Below, piece by piece: positions 22,410 to 35,521 of a DNA stretch of 64,000 bases. Position numbers and translations under genes: made by a program. The notes below the pieces were generated by a model. That model saw nothing but the letters and a program-made list of their open reading frames with translations. It was not told where the DNA came from and did no database searches. The stretch spans positions 3,256,501 through 3,320,500 of the forward strand of contig NC_081823.1 of the NCBI RefSeq assembly GCF_030704535.1, given 5' to 3'. Origin of the DNA: Vitis vinifera (Eukaryota; Streptophyta; Magnoliopsida; Vitales; Vitaceae). Within the stretch, counting starts at the first letter, position 1; each line of letters begins with the position of its first letter.

Positions 22410-23460
22410 AAATATAAGAAAAGAAAGTCGTCACAATGAAGGCAGAGTAAGAGGGCGATGAAGGCCACCAGATTCTACCACAGAATAGCAACACGCTCAG
22501 AGCATTTTCACTACCTGAAAGAGCTTTTTAAAAGACTGGAGTTTGCAATCAATTCTCATTGACTGAGCTGATTGGAGTTCAATTCAGAAGGACAAAATTT
22601 TGAAACTACCCCTACCTCCCTATTTGGTTTTGGACGAAACCATGGACTATAAATTTCTAAAACTTGAGCTGTCCATTATTTTGGGATCAAAAAGTAAATT
22701 AAAAGTTCAGCTCTGTTAATCCAACCAGATCTATTTTATTTGCTCACATGACCAAGGATTTTTAACTCCTCATGTCCCAAAGAATGCGAAAACTTGAAAT
22801 TTGAATTCCTTATCCTAATTCTTCTCAGCAATCAAACAGAATATAATTTACAGAAAACAAACAAGAACAAATCCAAGACATTTCTATTCCTTTCCTGCAT
22901 TTTCCTAGAAACTAAGAAGTGCACATTGACAAGAAAAGAACAAATAAGAATACAGACAACAATTATAATTTAGAAGACAGCAAACACTAGAGATTCAAGA
23001 AAGTCCTTTTCTTTTCCTACATGTCCATAATAACCAAACAAAACATGATTAAAAATACAACATATAACAACAAAGAAAATCTTCCTACATTTTCTCTGCA
23101 AGGAAATGAAGTCAGAAATACAACACAACCAATATTTCAGTTTATTTTTCCCCATTTTCCTGCTGATAATATACAGCATAACTAAAATATACCGCATTAT
23201 AAATGACACTAGGATTCAGAATTAAATTATTTCCCATTTCCTACATTTTCTCAGCGACCAAGCAGCTGATGGCTAAACATGTAAAACAAGTGACTTCCAA
23301 ATTGAACAGATTTGCTCTTTCTTTTCTCACACGTCCTCAGAAACCAATCACCAATAACATAGATAGACATATTCCATACATATAACACTACAACATTCAA
23401 AACGACCAAAAATAGATAATCTCATAAAGCAATAGTCCATAGTATGGCATCATCCATCAT
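22410..23460. other. Intergenic or 3' flank of secreted-protein gene B
   Basis: No gene seen. Words like TTTCCTACATTTTCTC recur near 22885, 22995, 23080 and 23225 with loose spacing, suggesting an old local repeat of about 110 bp. The sequence just after gene B shares ATAGACAATCTCATAAA-like wording with the flank of gene A (near 14416 and 23414), supporting duplication of the whole locus. Confidence 0.5.
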
Positions 23461-23462
23461 TA

Positions 23463-23741
23463 TCACCATGGATGAGTGGATGGGGGGGGGGGGGGGGGGG
23501 GGCAGGGCCGATCGTTTCCATTGCCAATGCCGATGTGAGTGCAAGGAGAAGAAGAAGATGATGGAACAGGCCCCCGTGCCATTACTACCGCCTCTTTAGA
23601 GCGGCCATAGACCCCAGAACCTCCCACAAGAGCCGCTTCCTTCGAGCAGCTATGAATCCTAGAACCTCCCACCAGAGCCGGGGTGATCATAATCAACCAG
23701 AGAGAGAGTGAAATAGCCATCATTTTCTTCAACGCATTCAT
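23463..23741 (-). CDS. Putative secreted small protein with one two-cysteine module (gene B)
   Basis: The product is 92 residues from the ATG at 23741, paralogous to gene A at 14653-15024. The N-terminus (MNALKKMM, then SLWLIMITPA) is a signal peptide aligned to that of A. Two ALVGGS..SKEA words follow in tandem, then ARGPVPSSSSSPCTHIGIGNG, a second Cys and a run of seven Pro, and the STH end. The Pro run is encoded by a 21-base C tract (21 G on the plus strand at 23482-23502), so slippage would change the C-terminal frame. Function is unknown. Conservation of signal peptide, Cys spacing and end between A and B supports a real gene family. Confidence 0.55.
   Translation of the reverse strand: MNALKKMMAISLSLWLIMITPALVGGSRIHSCSKEAALVGGSGVYGRSKEAVVMARGPVPSSSSSPCTHIGIGNGNDRPCPPPPPPPSTHPW
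23482..23502. repeat. G21 mononucleotide tract inside gene B
   Basis: Twenty-one consecutive G on the plus strand form the polyproline codons of gene B on the minus strand. Such a tract is prone to slippage and to sequencing or assembly error, and could form a G-quadruplex. Confidence 0.9.
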
Positions 23742-23904
23742 GGTGAAAAGTGAAAACCAGTGCTCAACAACCTTCTGGAAGAGTGCCCACGTAATATCAA
23801 TCATGACGAGGCCTTTGTTGAGTCACCGATCCAAATTGGAGTTCTTGGAGTTCTAACCATTGTCTTTTCTCATTTGACATAATTACCCTTTTTTTTTTGT
23901 CTTG

Positions 23905-23970
23905 GAGTTCTAACTATTACTACCGCCTCTTTAGAGCTGCCATAAACCCCAGAACCTCCCACAAGAGCTT
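23905..23970 (-). pseudogene. Partial third copy of the secreted-protein family
   Basis: ACTATTACTACCGCCTCTTT and the following bases repeat 23580-23640 nearly exactly. On the minus strand this encodes one LVGGSGVYGSSKEA word with no start codon, signal peptide or Cys module of its own. Confidence 0.65.
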
Positions 23971-24149
23971 TGGGCACAAAGAAGTGGTGTGTAAGTGGGA
24001 AAGGGGTTGGAACCTCCCACAAGACCCGCAGGGAGAGAGGAATTGCCTTTTTTTTTTCTTTCTTTCTTTTCCTTTTTTTTCTTACCCTCCCGTGAATGAG
24101 CTGTTTTTTGGCGGCCGGATAGGACGAAAAGCAAGGCTGCAATTTTCAG

Positions 24150-25900
24150 AGGATGACGGGCTAAAACAGGGGGTAGCTTTTCGAAGGGGGATATCCGAGG
24201 GCTTGAAAAAAAAAAAAAGATATCTGGGCGGGAAAAAGAGGAGAGAGTGAAGTAGCTGTTTTGGGAGAAGAAGAAAAAAGCAGGAATTTTCAGGGTGAGC
24301 TGCAGGAGAGTGAGCTTTCGGGGGGACAGTAGAGAGTAGAGGTTAGCAGAGATTTCGATAGAGGAAATTCTTCATTTTAGAGAGTGAGGGCGGTGGAACC
24401 TTGTGCAAGAAAAGTTTTATAGAAAAACAGAAAGTGGAGAGAGAGAGAGTGAGAAGAAGAAGAAGAAGAAATTGAAACCCTAATTTTCAGGGTTTACTAA
24501 CAGTCACGAGGCTCACAGAAGTCCGAAGAGGCCCCCGAAATTATCAGGGTTTGTTTGGCTTCCTTTTTTTCAGGAAAGAACACCCTAAATTTTGAAGCTT
24601 TGTTTGAAATCTGACTTGGGTTTTGTATCCTCGTTCTTCACCTCAAAACTCATTTGTAATTCCAACTTCTTTTCCGTTTCTTAGCAGCCAAACTGGGTTC
24701 CTTTAATTTTTATCTTTTTTGTTCCCCTATTCTGTCTGGTTGCTGAGAAAATGGAGGAAAACTTTAGAAAGGAAATGGGGTTTTGCATTTGATTGTTCGA
24801 AATTTCGGATCTTGGCGAATATCGGTCATTTTGCACCCGAAAAAGCTAGAATCCTCCACTCAACTGAGTTTATTATGGCTATGTGTGTGTGAGATTTGAT
24901 GATCTGTTTGCATTTGATGTTTAGTTGTCGATGAAGTTCGATCAATATGATTCTATTGGTGTTGGAAAGTATTAAATTCATACTTCTAGGAAACAAATTT
25001 GAAAGCTGCAAATTTTATGGGGGAAATGGTTAAGGAGCAGAAGGATGGCATGAATCAAGTGATTTATTATTTTCGTTATTATTATTATTATTTTATTTAT
25101 TTGTTTTTAAATAATTCTTCAAAATTTCGATTTTTAAATTTAATTCTTAATTTTTAAATTTTTAATTTTCATATTTATTTATTATTATTATTATTTTATT
25201 TATTTTTTTTTAAATTTTATCTTTAAATTTTGTGGCATCTTACTCTTTATATTTCACACTCAAAATTCAAGATTTTATCCTTTAAACTTGTTAAACACAG
25301 GAGATTGAGAGTTAAAGTCTCCAACATAAAAAAATAAAATAAAATAAATTGAAAGATAAAGTGTATTTAATTTATAAATTTAATATGGATTTAAATTATT
25401 AATCAGATCATGTATTAATAATACATGCAAAAACTTAAATGGGATTGCTAAAGATGTCTCAAATTCTCTCCATTAATGATTATTTTCATAATTTGTTGGA
25501 ATACAATAACAAACATTTTGTTTTTCTTTTTTAAAACCAAATTATTATAATTTTTTTGCCTTTTAAATTTAGGCTCCTTTATGTTTATTAGGTTTTTAAG
25601 TGTGCTTCCAAGTTTTTAATTTTTTTTAAAATTTAAAAATCTTTTAAAATAATTGATGAAATCCAGGAATAATTGCAAGGCGCGAGTACTGGACTTCATG
25701 TACCCGCGCGAGTCCAAGCACCAGTGCACTGTGACGAAGCAGGATTCTCAAGTTTCGCCGACGTGGCACCATGGAAGTCTCCACGTGTCCAAAGAGAGAT
25801 GACAATAGTAAAAATAAAAAAATCACTAGCGTTGAAACCTGAGAGAAAAAAAAAAAACTCGCGAAAATCTCGGGAGATAGCATTTTTCCGCCAAAATTAT
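24150..25900. other. Intergenic; leader-like purine-rich block and AT-rich DNA
   Basis: 24290-24560 is GA-rich with (GAA)n and AAACCCTAATTTTCAGGG words, as in plant 5' leaders, but no coding exon follows. It may be an untranslated remnant. 25050-25660 is AT-rich. 25670-25930 is less AT-rich and likely belongs to the promoter of the RCC1-repeat gene. Confidence 0.4.
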
Positions 25901-26186
25901 CACAATCTCTCTCTACGGTACGGCCGCTACAAAGTCTAGAGAGAGAAAGTATGGTGATTCGGAGGAAATGTCGCCATAAAGATAGCTCAAAACCCTAGCT
26001 TTCTCTTTTATTCTCTCTATCTCTGTCCCCAAGTGGAAGCTTTGTCACGAAGCTATTTCCTTTTTCAATTTTTTTAATCAATTGTTTCTCTTCGTTTTTT
26101 TCCTCCATGTTTTTTCTAATTTTCGGAGTAAAAGTCTGAGATCGCCATCGAAAAGCTTCACAAGTTTCTGCTTTTTTGTTTTTTTG

Positions 26187-26382
26187 GTAAGATTCCACTG
26201 GCAATTGCTTTTCCATATCAGATTGATTGAATCAGTTCCGAATTTTGATCTGAAATCCTACATTTTGTTTATTTTCGTTCTCGATCGATTTCTAGGTTTT
26301 GTGGTATGAATGTATGAATTTAATTATCCAGTTTTGGTGATTAATCTGTTTTTTGGTTGCTCAATTTGGTTTCGGTTTGCAG
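26187..26382 (+). other. Probable 5' UTR intron of the RCC1-repeat gene
   Basis: The donor TTTTTG|GTAAGATT and acceptor GGTTTGCAG|GTGAG frame a T-rich stretch typical of a plant leader intron. Upstream, 25980-26040 has the CT-rich, AAACCCTAG-containing look of a plant transcription start region. Confidence 0.45.
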
Positions 26383-26745
26383 GTGAGATCAGTGTTTGTT
26401 GAATTTGACGACTTTTCCAGCGCGATTCGTCCCTTCTGATGTTTTATTTCGATTCGCTGCATCAATTGCCTGTGAATTTTTCATTCATAGCCCCTTTTGT
26501 GTACTCAATTTCCTATATTTTTATTCCCTCTGATGCTTTCTTTATATGTTTCTTCAACTGTATGCGTTTTCGCCTGAAAATTTGATTGTGCCAGTGAAAT
26601 CTGTGGTTCATCCGTGTCTCTAAATTGTTGGGTACCTTAATCGAGGCTTTTTACAGTGAAAACCTCAAAAGGGAAATTTTGGGGAATAAGGGTTTTGTGT
26701 ATTTTTTTTCTCCCTGTGGAGGTGGAAGAGTAAAGAATTTGTGAA

Positions 26746-29700
26746 ATGGCAAACCGTTATTGGTCTGTTTCTTTTGAGGAATTGCCCTCACATTTGATTC
26801 TAGAGATCTTGAGCTCAGGGCGGTTGAGTGCAGTGGATCTTGTTTGTTTAGAGCTGACATCACGGACTTTTGGTGCAAGTCATGGGTTGTACCCACACAA
26901 GTTTAGGTCTCTGGTGGATTTTGCGGCGTTTCAGCTATGTGGTTCTCATCCCATTTATGCAGCATTGAGTTTGAATGCGCAGAAAGATCTCTTTGATCGG
27001 TGTGGGGAAAATTGGAAGCGGGTTTTGAGATTCTTGCAATCTGTGGAGCAGTCATCATATATAAGCGAGACATCAGCAGGCAATGTACTATTTCTTTTAG
27101 TATTTGCAATTGCTTTTCTTCTTGCATATAATGTTAGTGGGGCAGGGTTAAGGCAAACCAATACAAACTTTCGTATCCACAAAACAATCTGGACTTTATT
27201 GATATGGTAGTGTTAACATGCATGACATGTTGATTACATCATTGAATTTTAGCAGTCCTTGTTAGCTAGATTACATAAACCTTTTTCAATGAAGTTTTAA
27301 GTAAATTCAACCCCAAGCAGCCACAAAGAGCAAAATCTTACCTGCATTTCTATGGTGTTGGATTCTTGTTTCTATTGTATTTTTAGGTTATAAAATGTCT
27401 TATCATTACATTTGACTACATCTAGTGTTCTTTTCAGTTTTAATGTAGATGCTGACAAAATGGTCAATTTGTTCATATTTGATTTCTCCTATTATGATAC
27501 AAAAGGGTAATGAATAATTAAAATTGTCTTTAGTTTGAGTAGTTATTTGATTGCAACCTGGAACATGACCACAAGGGAAAATGAAAAGGAAAAAAATCAT
27601 TTGATTCTTTTCTTTTACATATTTAATTGCTTGGCAGACTAACCTGACCTGTGGATTGATGCTGATGATTTGTTATTTTTAGTAGTACTGTTTTTCTTTC
27701 GAAACTTTTGCTGTTGGCCAGATAAAGAGCTGCAGTTATTTATTAGAAATTTTTTTCTGCAGATGCAGATTACAACTGGACGATATCACACATTGCTGAT
27801 CAAGGATTCATCAGTGTACTCTTGTGGTTCAAGTTTGTGTGGTGTTCTTGGTCATGGTCCTGAAACAACACAATGTGTGGCATTTAGCAGGATTAATTTC
27901 CCACCTTTGGCACATGTGGCCCAAGTCTCAGCCTCCCACAATCATGCAGCCTTTGTCATGCAGTCTGGAGAGGTTTGTAACCCTTCTTAATTCAAATCGT
28001 TTATTTTGGAAACGGTTATTAGCCACTTACTTAGCATGCTCTAAGGTGACTTAGTTATGAGGGGACTACATTATGCTTTGCATTTTATTTTGATGTTGTG
28101 GGTGCAAATATTTGAGATGCAATAAAGATATTTTTAATCTAAGAGTTTATCTGCTTTTCATACCATATTTATTTCTGCAACCTGTGTCAAACAGTGATGT
28201 AGGACAACCCTAGGATGGTTGCGTACAATCAAATAGGTGGACTAGGGTTTAAGGAGAAGAACAAGGGATAAAGTTTATGACAACAAAATAAAATAAAATA
28301 GAGAGAAAGAAATAAGAAAAAGAAAAGATAGAAACTTTAGAGTCTCACTTAAGTCTTCTAGAAGTCTCACCTAGAAGAAAAATAATGGAGTCTCACCATG
28401 AAATTTGCAAAATGTGCAAAATAACATAATATTATTAATCATTAATTAAATACTATTACAATTAATATTAATTCTAATTTAATTCCAACTAATATTAATC
28501 TTACTTAAAGTTTATGTATGTCTTTCCTTTTTCTTACTTGAATATAATTTCAAAGGCTGTCCCCCATCAAACTGTCAATTTGCTGTGTGCATAAGTTGAC
28601 TTTATTGACATAAATCTAAAAGTATGTTATGGTTGTGCAGGCCATGCCTCACCCACTTGTTGTTAATGTCTCAAGTCTTTGACTATGGTCCATAGCTTCT
28701 TGTTGTTAATGTCAAGAGATGCTTTAATTTTGTAGTTTTTTTGGTCTATAATCTCCTAGATCATCTTATTGTAATGAGATTCTCATGCATATTCCCTTTG
28801 TTGCATATACCAGGGATGCACATGAATGATGAATCATGATATACAACTTCTAAAAGAAAAAAAATGCATAATACATAATATTGATTTTCATGAAGTGGCA
28901 TCAATAGTGTGGTGTTGCCAATTTTGTGCAGGTTTTCACCTGTGGAGATAATTCATCCTTTTGCTGTGGGCATGGAGATACGGTTCGTCCCATATTCCGG
29001 CCCAGACTTGTTGAAGCACTGAAGGGAGTTCCTTGCAAGCAGGTGGCCTTTTGTTGTTATTGGTTTTTTCTTTTTGCCTTTCTTTCTTTTTATTTAATTT
29101 TTTCTTTGTAGGAAATAGAGCTTCATTAATAGATAATAAAGGCACAAGGAAGGGTGAGGTGCCCTTAAAACTGAACTAAAAACCCTCAAAACTACAGCCA
29201 GAAAATCTAAAACAACCTTGACAGTAACTCCCTGAGGTGAAGCATCTCCCACAACTATTGGAGGAATGAAAAACTGGTGTATGGGTTCATAAATTACGGA
29301 AATTTTATAGTTTATTTTGTGTTGGATATCCATGAGTTAGTTCGTGTGAGTTGAATTGAAGCCTGTGATCCTTGGTTGCAATAAGAAAGAGAAAATTTGT
29401 GTATGGGTTCAGAAATGAATGGAAATTTAATATTTATTTTGTGTTTGATATATATGAATTAGTTCATGTGGGTTGAATTAAGTACCATGATCCTTGGTAA
29501 CAATAAGAAAGGAAATTTATATATTCACTGTGTTCATGGGTTGTGCACCCTTTGTCTTAGGTGCTTTTAGTAACACATATGTTTCTATTTTACTTATTGA
29601 TAAATAAATAAATCTTGCACTCTCCTTGTTCAATTGCTGACATTGCTTCTCTGGATACTTTTATTGTTGGCTTGTTTATCTTTAATTGTCCTTTACACTT

Positions 29701-32359
29701 ATTTTGGTTTATGCTGATCATATATCTTAGGGTTGAAGTGCCAAACATTTGTGTGTCCTTAGTCCAAAATTGAGATATCAACTTTCCCATGCTGTGTCTT
29801 CAAGCATGGGAATTGTCCACATGTTAATGATAGTCATGTCAGATGCTGTGGATATCCAGGATCTTTTATCAATGACATTCTAGGAGCGAACAGATAGTTG
29901 ACCTACATAAATTGCTTGTGACAAGGATGGTCGAATGATGATTCTGGGTACTGTTATGGTTTCAATCCATAAGTTGGGAGAGATATTCCAGATTTCCTCA
30001 TTTTGGAAATGAGTGCTAAGATTCATAATTAGTGCAGTTTGTGGTTAAATGTGGATCATGGATTTACCTTCAATGTCATAGTAAGTGATGAGAACTTATT
30101 ATTCATGTAGTTTGTTAGCATATCTTGGACATAGATGCAAAAGACCTATATTCTACATTGCCCTTTTGCAGCTTGCTATTCACTTTAAAGGTTTATTTTA
30201 AGGAACCTTATTAAAATTTATTACCAAATTTGTTGCTGTAAGTTAATGGCCTACGAGACCTTGGATTTTGTGAAGGATTGAAGAATAAGCATTTAAAATG
30301 CTGTGTTCTTGTTAATTTTTTCAACAATATGTCCCCGTGTGCATCCTGAAGGCTTAAACTGTAACTTTAAGAAGGGCAAGAACTTTCCTTGATTTATTTA
30401 GGATTTGACAAGTCTTTCCTTTCTAAAGCAATTATATGCTTTTAAATTAAGTTTCTGCTGTGGAATTATTTGGCTAATCTTAGATGTTTGTTGAATATGT
30501 TATATTTTATAAATTGCATTTATTTTCTCCAACAATATCATTTCATTAATTTAAATTTTTTCTTCTTGTTCAGGTTGCTGCTGGGCTTAGTTTTACTGTG
30601 TTTCTCACAATGAAAGGCCATGTCTATACATGTGGAACGAACACACATGGCCAGCTTGGTCATGGTGATACTGTTGACAGACGGACCCCCAAAATTGTTG
30701 AACTACTTGAAGGTGTTGGTCCTGTGGTTCAGATTGCTGCAGGTCCAAGTTATGCCATGGCCGTAACTGATGATGGGACTGTCCACTCTTTCGGGTCTGG
30801 GTCCAATTTCTGTCTTGGCCATGGTGAGCAGCATAATGAGCTCCGACCACGTGCAATCCAATCATTTAGAAGAAAGACTATTCATGTGGTTCGCATCTCT
30901 GCTGGTGATGAGCATGTGGTGGCACTTGATTCCAGTGGATTTGTTAGTCCTAACTTAAAAGAACTTATCCATTTTTATGAATATGCATGACTTTGGCATT
31001 CTCAACTCACAACTCAATATTTTCATATGATTCTTGCAGGTATATACCTGGGGCAAAGGTTATTGTGGTGCATTGGGCCATGGTGATGAGATTGATAAGA
31101 CTACTCCTGAAATCTTAAGCAGCCTTAAGAGCCACCTTGCTGTGCAGGTTTGTTTCATTTCACACAGTTCCATTACAATCCCAATTTTAATTATTTCTGA
31201 TGAAGATCCTCATATCTATAGATTGAGTAGATAGGCAGATTGTCTTGTCTTAGGTTAAAAATGCATGTCCCAGCCATTTTCTTTTAGTGCCTTTATTCCA
31301 TAATATTTTTGTCATAGAAAAGTTACTCAAAATTCCTACGATCAAATATTGACTTGTCATACACGCAGTTTTTATTTATATTAGCCCATGAGAAATTCAA
31401 ATTTCAAATATTGACTTACTCATGCACACACATATGGATAGATATAGTTTGGTTCTGTGTCATTATCATGTTCAGAATTCTTTCTGTAGTTATAGTGATA
31501 ATAGCCTGCTAGAAGCTGAGAATCCTGAGATATTTTGTTTATTTTTTCACCAGTCTTGTTTACAGGACCAAATTGTGCAATGTTCCTTTGTTGATTGACC
31601 ACCCAACTTTTTGACAAACATGCATTTATGGTTGAGAAATCATTATTCCATAGAATCATCAAACAAAATAAGAAGTGTGAAAAACAAATGTAAAAACTTG
31701 ATTTCAGACTGCATTTAGTAAACAGAAAAGCAGATCAAAGAAAATATTCTTTAATTGACCACAACAGTTTTGTTTAGAGCAGAAGAAAGTGGATACTTTG
31801 AAAAATATTTTTATTTTCTGTTCCAACGCTTAGAAAAACAGCCTTATTTTTTGCCTGAGGTTGTTTTTGGAAGAGCAGGACTGATGTCTTTTCATATGGG
31901 ATATCCATAAATTTGCCTTAAAATACCTTGTCCAGCTTTTCCTTGCGCTTCTCTTTATTTGTTTCTTTTCATGTTAGATTGTCTAGCTTCACTTACAATG
32001 CTTATGATTTCTTGTAGGTTTGTGCACGGAAGAGGAAAACCTTCGTCTTGGTGGATACCGGTTCTGTATATGGCTTTGGATGGATGGGTTTTGGTAGTCT
32101 TGGGTTTCCAGACAGGGGAGCTTCTGATAAAGTCATGAGGCCTTGGATCCTTGATAGCTTAAGAGGCCACTACATTTCTCAAATAAGCACAGGTCTGTAC
32201 CACACCGTTGCAGTCAATAATAAGGGGCAAATCTTTGGGTTTGGTGACAATGAAAGAGCACAACTTGGGCATGACACCTTGAGAGGATGCCCTGTACCTA
32301 CTGAAATTTTTGTTCAAGAAGCAACTGATGATGCAGGCCGCGTCTCGGAAAGTAGGTGA
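26746..32359 (+). CDS. RCC1-repeat family protein with F-box-like N-terminus
   Basis: Six coding exons: 26746-27084, 27763-27972, 28932-29042, 30574-30942, 31040-31147 and 32018-32359. They join in frame to 492 residues. Residues about 8-45 (FEELPSHLILEILSSGRL) are F-box-like. From about residue 114, RCC1 beta-propeller repeats follow, with G-x-x-x-x-G-x-L-G-H-G words (GVLGHG, GQLGHG, CLGHG, GALGHG, AQLGHD). The order and sequence match the plant RCC1 family typified by Arabidopsis At3g26100, of uncertain function; it is not UVR8 itself. RCC1 propellers bind partner proteins or chromatin. The chosen start is the first Met of the family-typical MANRYWSVSFEEL. The first donor is weak (GTACTA). 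The last exon could instead be spliced at GTAGGT (32352) to a downstream exon, replacing the final few residues. Confidence 0.88.
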
Positions 32360-32379
32360 TTCTCTTGAATCTGCCATAT

Positions 32380-35300
32380 ACTTTGGAGAGGTGTTTTATG
32401 ATTTTTATTGTAAGTGAACATCAGTGGGTATATATATATATTTTTTCGGCAAATGCTACCAGGCTGTGGATGCAGGTAGATCTTTGTTGTATTAGAAAAC
32501 CAAACTGTGTTCTCGAGGTATTAAGTAGAAAGCTTAATTGCTTAAAAAGTTTCGAGTATTGTTGTATTGTCATCTTCTCTGATGCAGACCAATATTTGTG
32601 TTTTGAAAGTTGTTTATTTCTATAATATCTAGGGCCTGTTTGGAAATCCAGCTGAACTAGTTCTTCTACATTGGGGTGCATGATTCTAATTTTATATTGC
32701 AGGTTGCATAGAAGAGGACCACTCATTTGAACAACTTCAGGTACCTCGTTTTTACTGAATGTTCAAATTATATATATAATTTTGTATTTAAAAAAGTAAA
32801 AAAAAAAAAAAAAACATTAAAATTGTAAAATTTTAAAAACTAATAGGGAAGTCGGGATTCTTGGTGGGGGGTGAGGAATTTTTGGGATTTTTGGTTTTCA
32901 TCTCGTCTAGTCTACAATGGGGATTCGAGCGGGAATGGTGTTTACATCCCTAAACGAATTGATAAACCGTTTCAAGCGATCCTTAGAAACGTGAGAAACC
33001 CCAAGTAGTCCATAAATTTCAGTGGAAAGGAGAGAAGAACCCTGTTCTCAGAAAGCAGACAAGCTTTTTCAAAGACTGAAGCACTGCTTTGTCGTCTTCT
33101 CTCTCTGAGTTCAGTCATAGCACAGCACACTGAGTAGTGGTCCCACTGCACTATGATAGGACTTGGAGCTCTGAGTTTTCACTCTTCATCAAGAGAAGAA
33201 AATGATGGTTTTCTGAATTTTTTGTTTCAGTGTTTCACTGAGTAGCAAACTAGCAGTATAGGAGAAAAAAAAGAAAAAGAAAAGGAAAGTGTTTCTATAA
33301 GTAGCATTTCATATCATGTGTTGTTTGTCCGTTTAAAATGCAGTTTTCTCAGAGTTTTAATCGAAGTCATTTTTATATTCTTCAAAATTGGGTTCTAGAG
33401 TTTTCCAAATTGCCAGCTCTCCTATAATTATTTCTTTGGGTTTCTCTGGCATCATGCTGCGTACTCCATGTGGGTGAGCAACCCAAGTTTTCCTTCAAAC
33501 AGCAGAGGTAAAATACTCATCATCCTGCGTGTTGGGAGGGGGTCTCTGGTCGACTGGCCCTCACCCTCCCACAATTACCAACTTTGAAAAGACACTGGTC
33601 AGTTAAAATCATAAATCTAGTTTTGACTCTTTTCTGTTATGTTTGTGAGGAGAAGTACTGATAGTTTTCAATTCTAATCTCTTTAGTATGTTCAGTTACC
33701 CGTCCTTCTCCAATTGTTCCAGATTTGCTGAGCTGTTGTCCTACTTTTGCCTAGCCTTTTCTTCCCTATATTAGGTATCTCTTTGGCTTTTGTGGATTTA
33801 GGTGATGTGGAGAACAGAATGAAATGACTCCATTTCCATTTAGCATCCTAAAGAAATGAGGGAGCCTAATTGTGATTAGTTTGGAGAGACTCTTGACAAT
33901 GATTTATATGGGCCTTCATGGTTTTATTTTGTAAAGTAATCAGAATAGTGAAACTGTGATAGGTTATGTAATCACGTTCTATCTACTTTTGCCGGGCCTT
34001 TTGCTCCCACTAGAAAGAAAGGGAAGTCTGAAGGGGACCCAGCCTTCTCCCCTTCTGTGCGTGCCTAAGCCTAAATGATGCTTTTTCTCTTTTAGGAACT
34101 TTTGCATCCGACATTGGCATAGATTACTTTCATGGAGAATGAGCAGAGAAAACCATTTTCTACATTAGCGTTTTCAAATTTAAAAAATATGTTTGACTTA
34201 AAACAGTTTTGAAATTGAAAACTTTTATATTGTCCGTAAATATATAGTATTTTTATGAAAAATAACTAGAAAATTTTCGATTTTCTTATACTTAAAAGTT
34301 GTCAAACAGAATTTTATTTCTCAAAATAATTGAGAAGTATTTTAAACAACAATGCCAAAGTTTATATAATTGAGCTGTTTTCAAGGCATACTTGATGATG
34401 CCAAAAACAATATCTGATATTCCAAAAGCAAAGTTACTAGGTTTGGCGATTCCGCACCAAGCAGCAGAGATGTTCCGCTTAGAGCATGAATCCTCGAATG
34501 AGAAAAGAGCAAAAGAGAATCAATAGGGTCCTACTAGAGATCTTTTTGGCCTTAATGGCCAAAAAGTCTTCTAGGGATATGTGTGTGGGAGTCTTGGTTT
34601 GTCCAATCCTTTTTCAGTTGAATCCTCTACGGAGAGCAATTTCGAAAATAGTTTTTAAGAATGGCATTTTACAATTATTGTTTGATGTTTTATATAAAAA
34701 ATATCACCCGAAAATATTTTTGTTCTGTATTTTATAGTTTTAAAAATAAATTTTATATGTAGTATTTTATTTTTAATTATTTTAAAAACATCATAAACTT
34801 GTATTCTTGTTTTTTATGTTTTAAAAAATAAAATATTATTTTCAAAATCGCTATCAAAGGTTCCTAGGTTTTTCTTTGGAAATGGTTTTTAAAAATAATT
34901 CTTTAACAACTTTTATTCTAAAAGTTGTTTTAGGACTTAAAATGTTTTTAATTTATTTTTAAAAAATATCCTATACTGTTCTTAAAAAATACTCAGTTTT
35001 TACTTGACAACAATGGTTTTTCTTTCCATTATTAACTTGCAATTTGAATTAGACCACATCATGAACTGCCAAAAAATGGGTGCACGGCCCAACAAGTCCT
35101 TCATATTTTAATCATCATACTTGCCATTAGCTGTAATAGGATGACTTTGAATCATTACCTTGGGTTCTACACTACCATGGGCTGGCCAGCACCAAAGCAC
35201 AAAGTCAAGCAAGCACGCTTTGGAAACCAAGGAGACACAACAGCATCAAACCTGTCTATGCTTAATTTGGTGGCTTTTTATTATGATAAACATAAACATA

Positions 35301-35500
35301 TCCTGGAAGGCAAAAGTTCAAGCAAAAGTGCATACATATCATAACAGGCAAAGACCCATTTCCTCTTGGAAATGATTAAGACCTCCCCCATCCCCCCCAA
35401 AAAACAAAACCAATAAATAAAGGTCTCAATATTCACACCATTACAACCCTTTAGTTTTCCATATAAATCTCAGCATGTTAGGGAAGCAAGCCCCACAAGA
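32380..35500. other. 3' flank and intergenic DNA
   Basis: No gene seen. The 3' part of the RCC1-repeat transcript probably lies in 32360-32760. 33000-33560 is less AT-rich and leader-like (CT-rich, many short Met codons), but I find no coding exon. 34130-35000 is AT-rich. Confidence 0.5.
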
Positions 35501-35521
35501 CAGTGACTGGACCCCCTAACT

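Noticed and set aside
29094..29333. Minus-strand frame in an intron of the RCC1-repeat gene
   Set aside because: It has no signature and lies in intronic AT-rich sequence.
33100..33250. Possible microRNA precursor in a less AT-rich leader-like block
   Set aside because: I compared it by eye with common plant miRNA sequences and found no match, and I saw no clear complementary arm.
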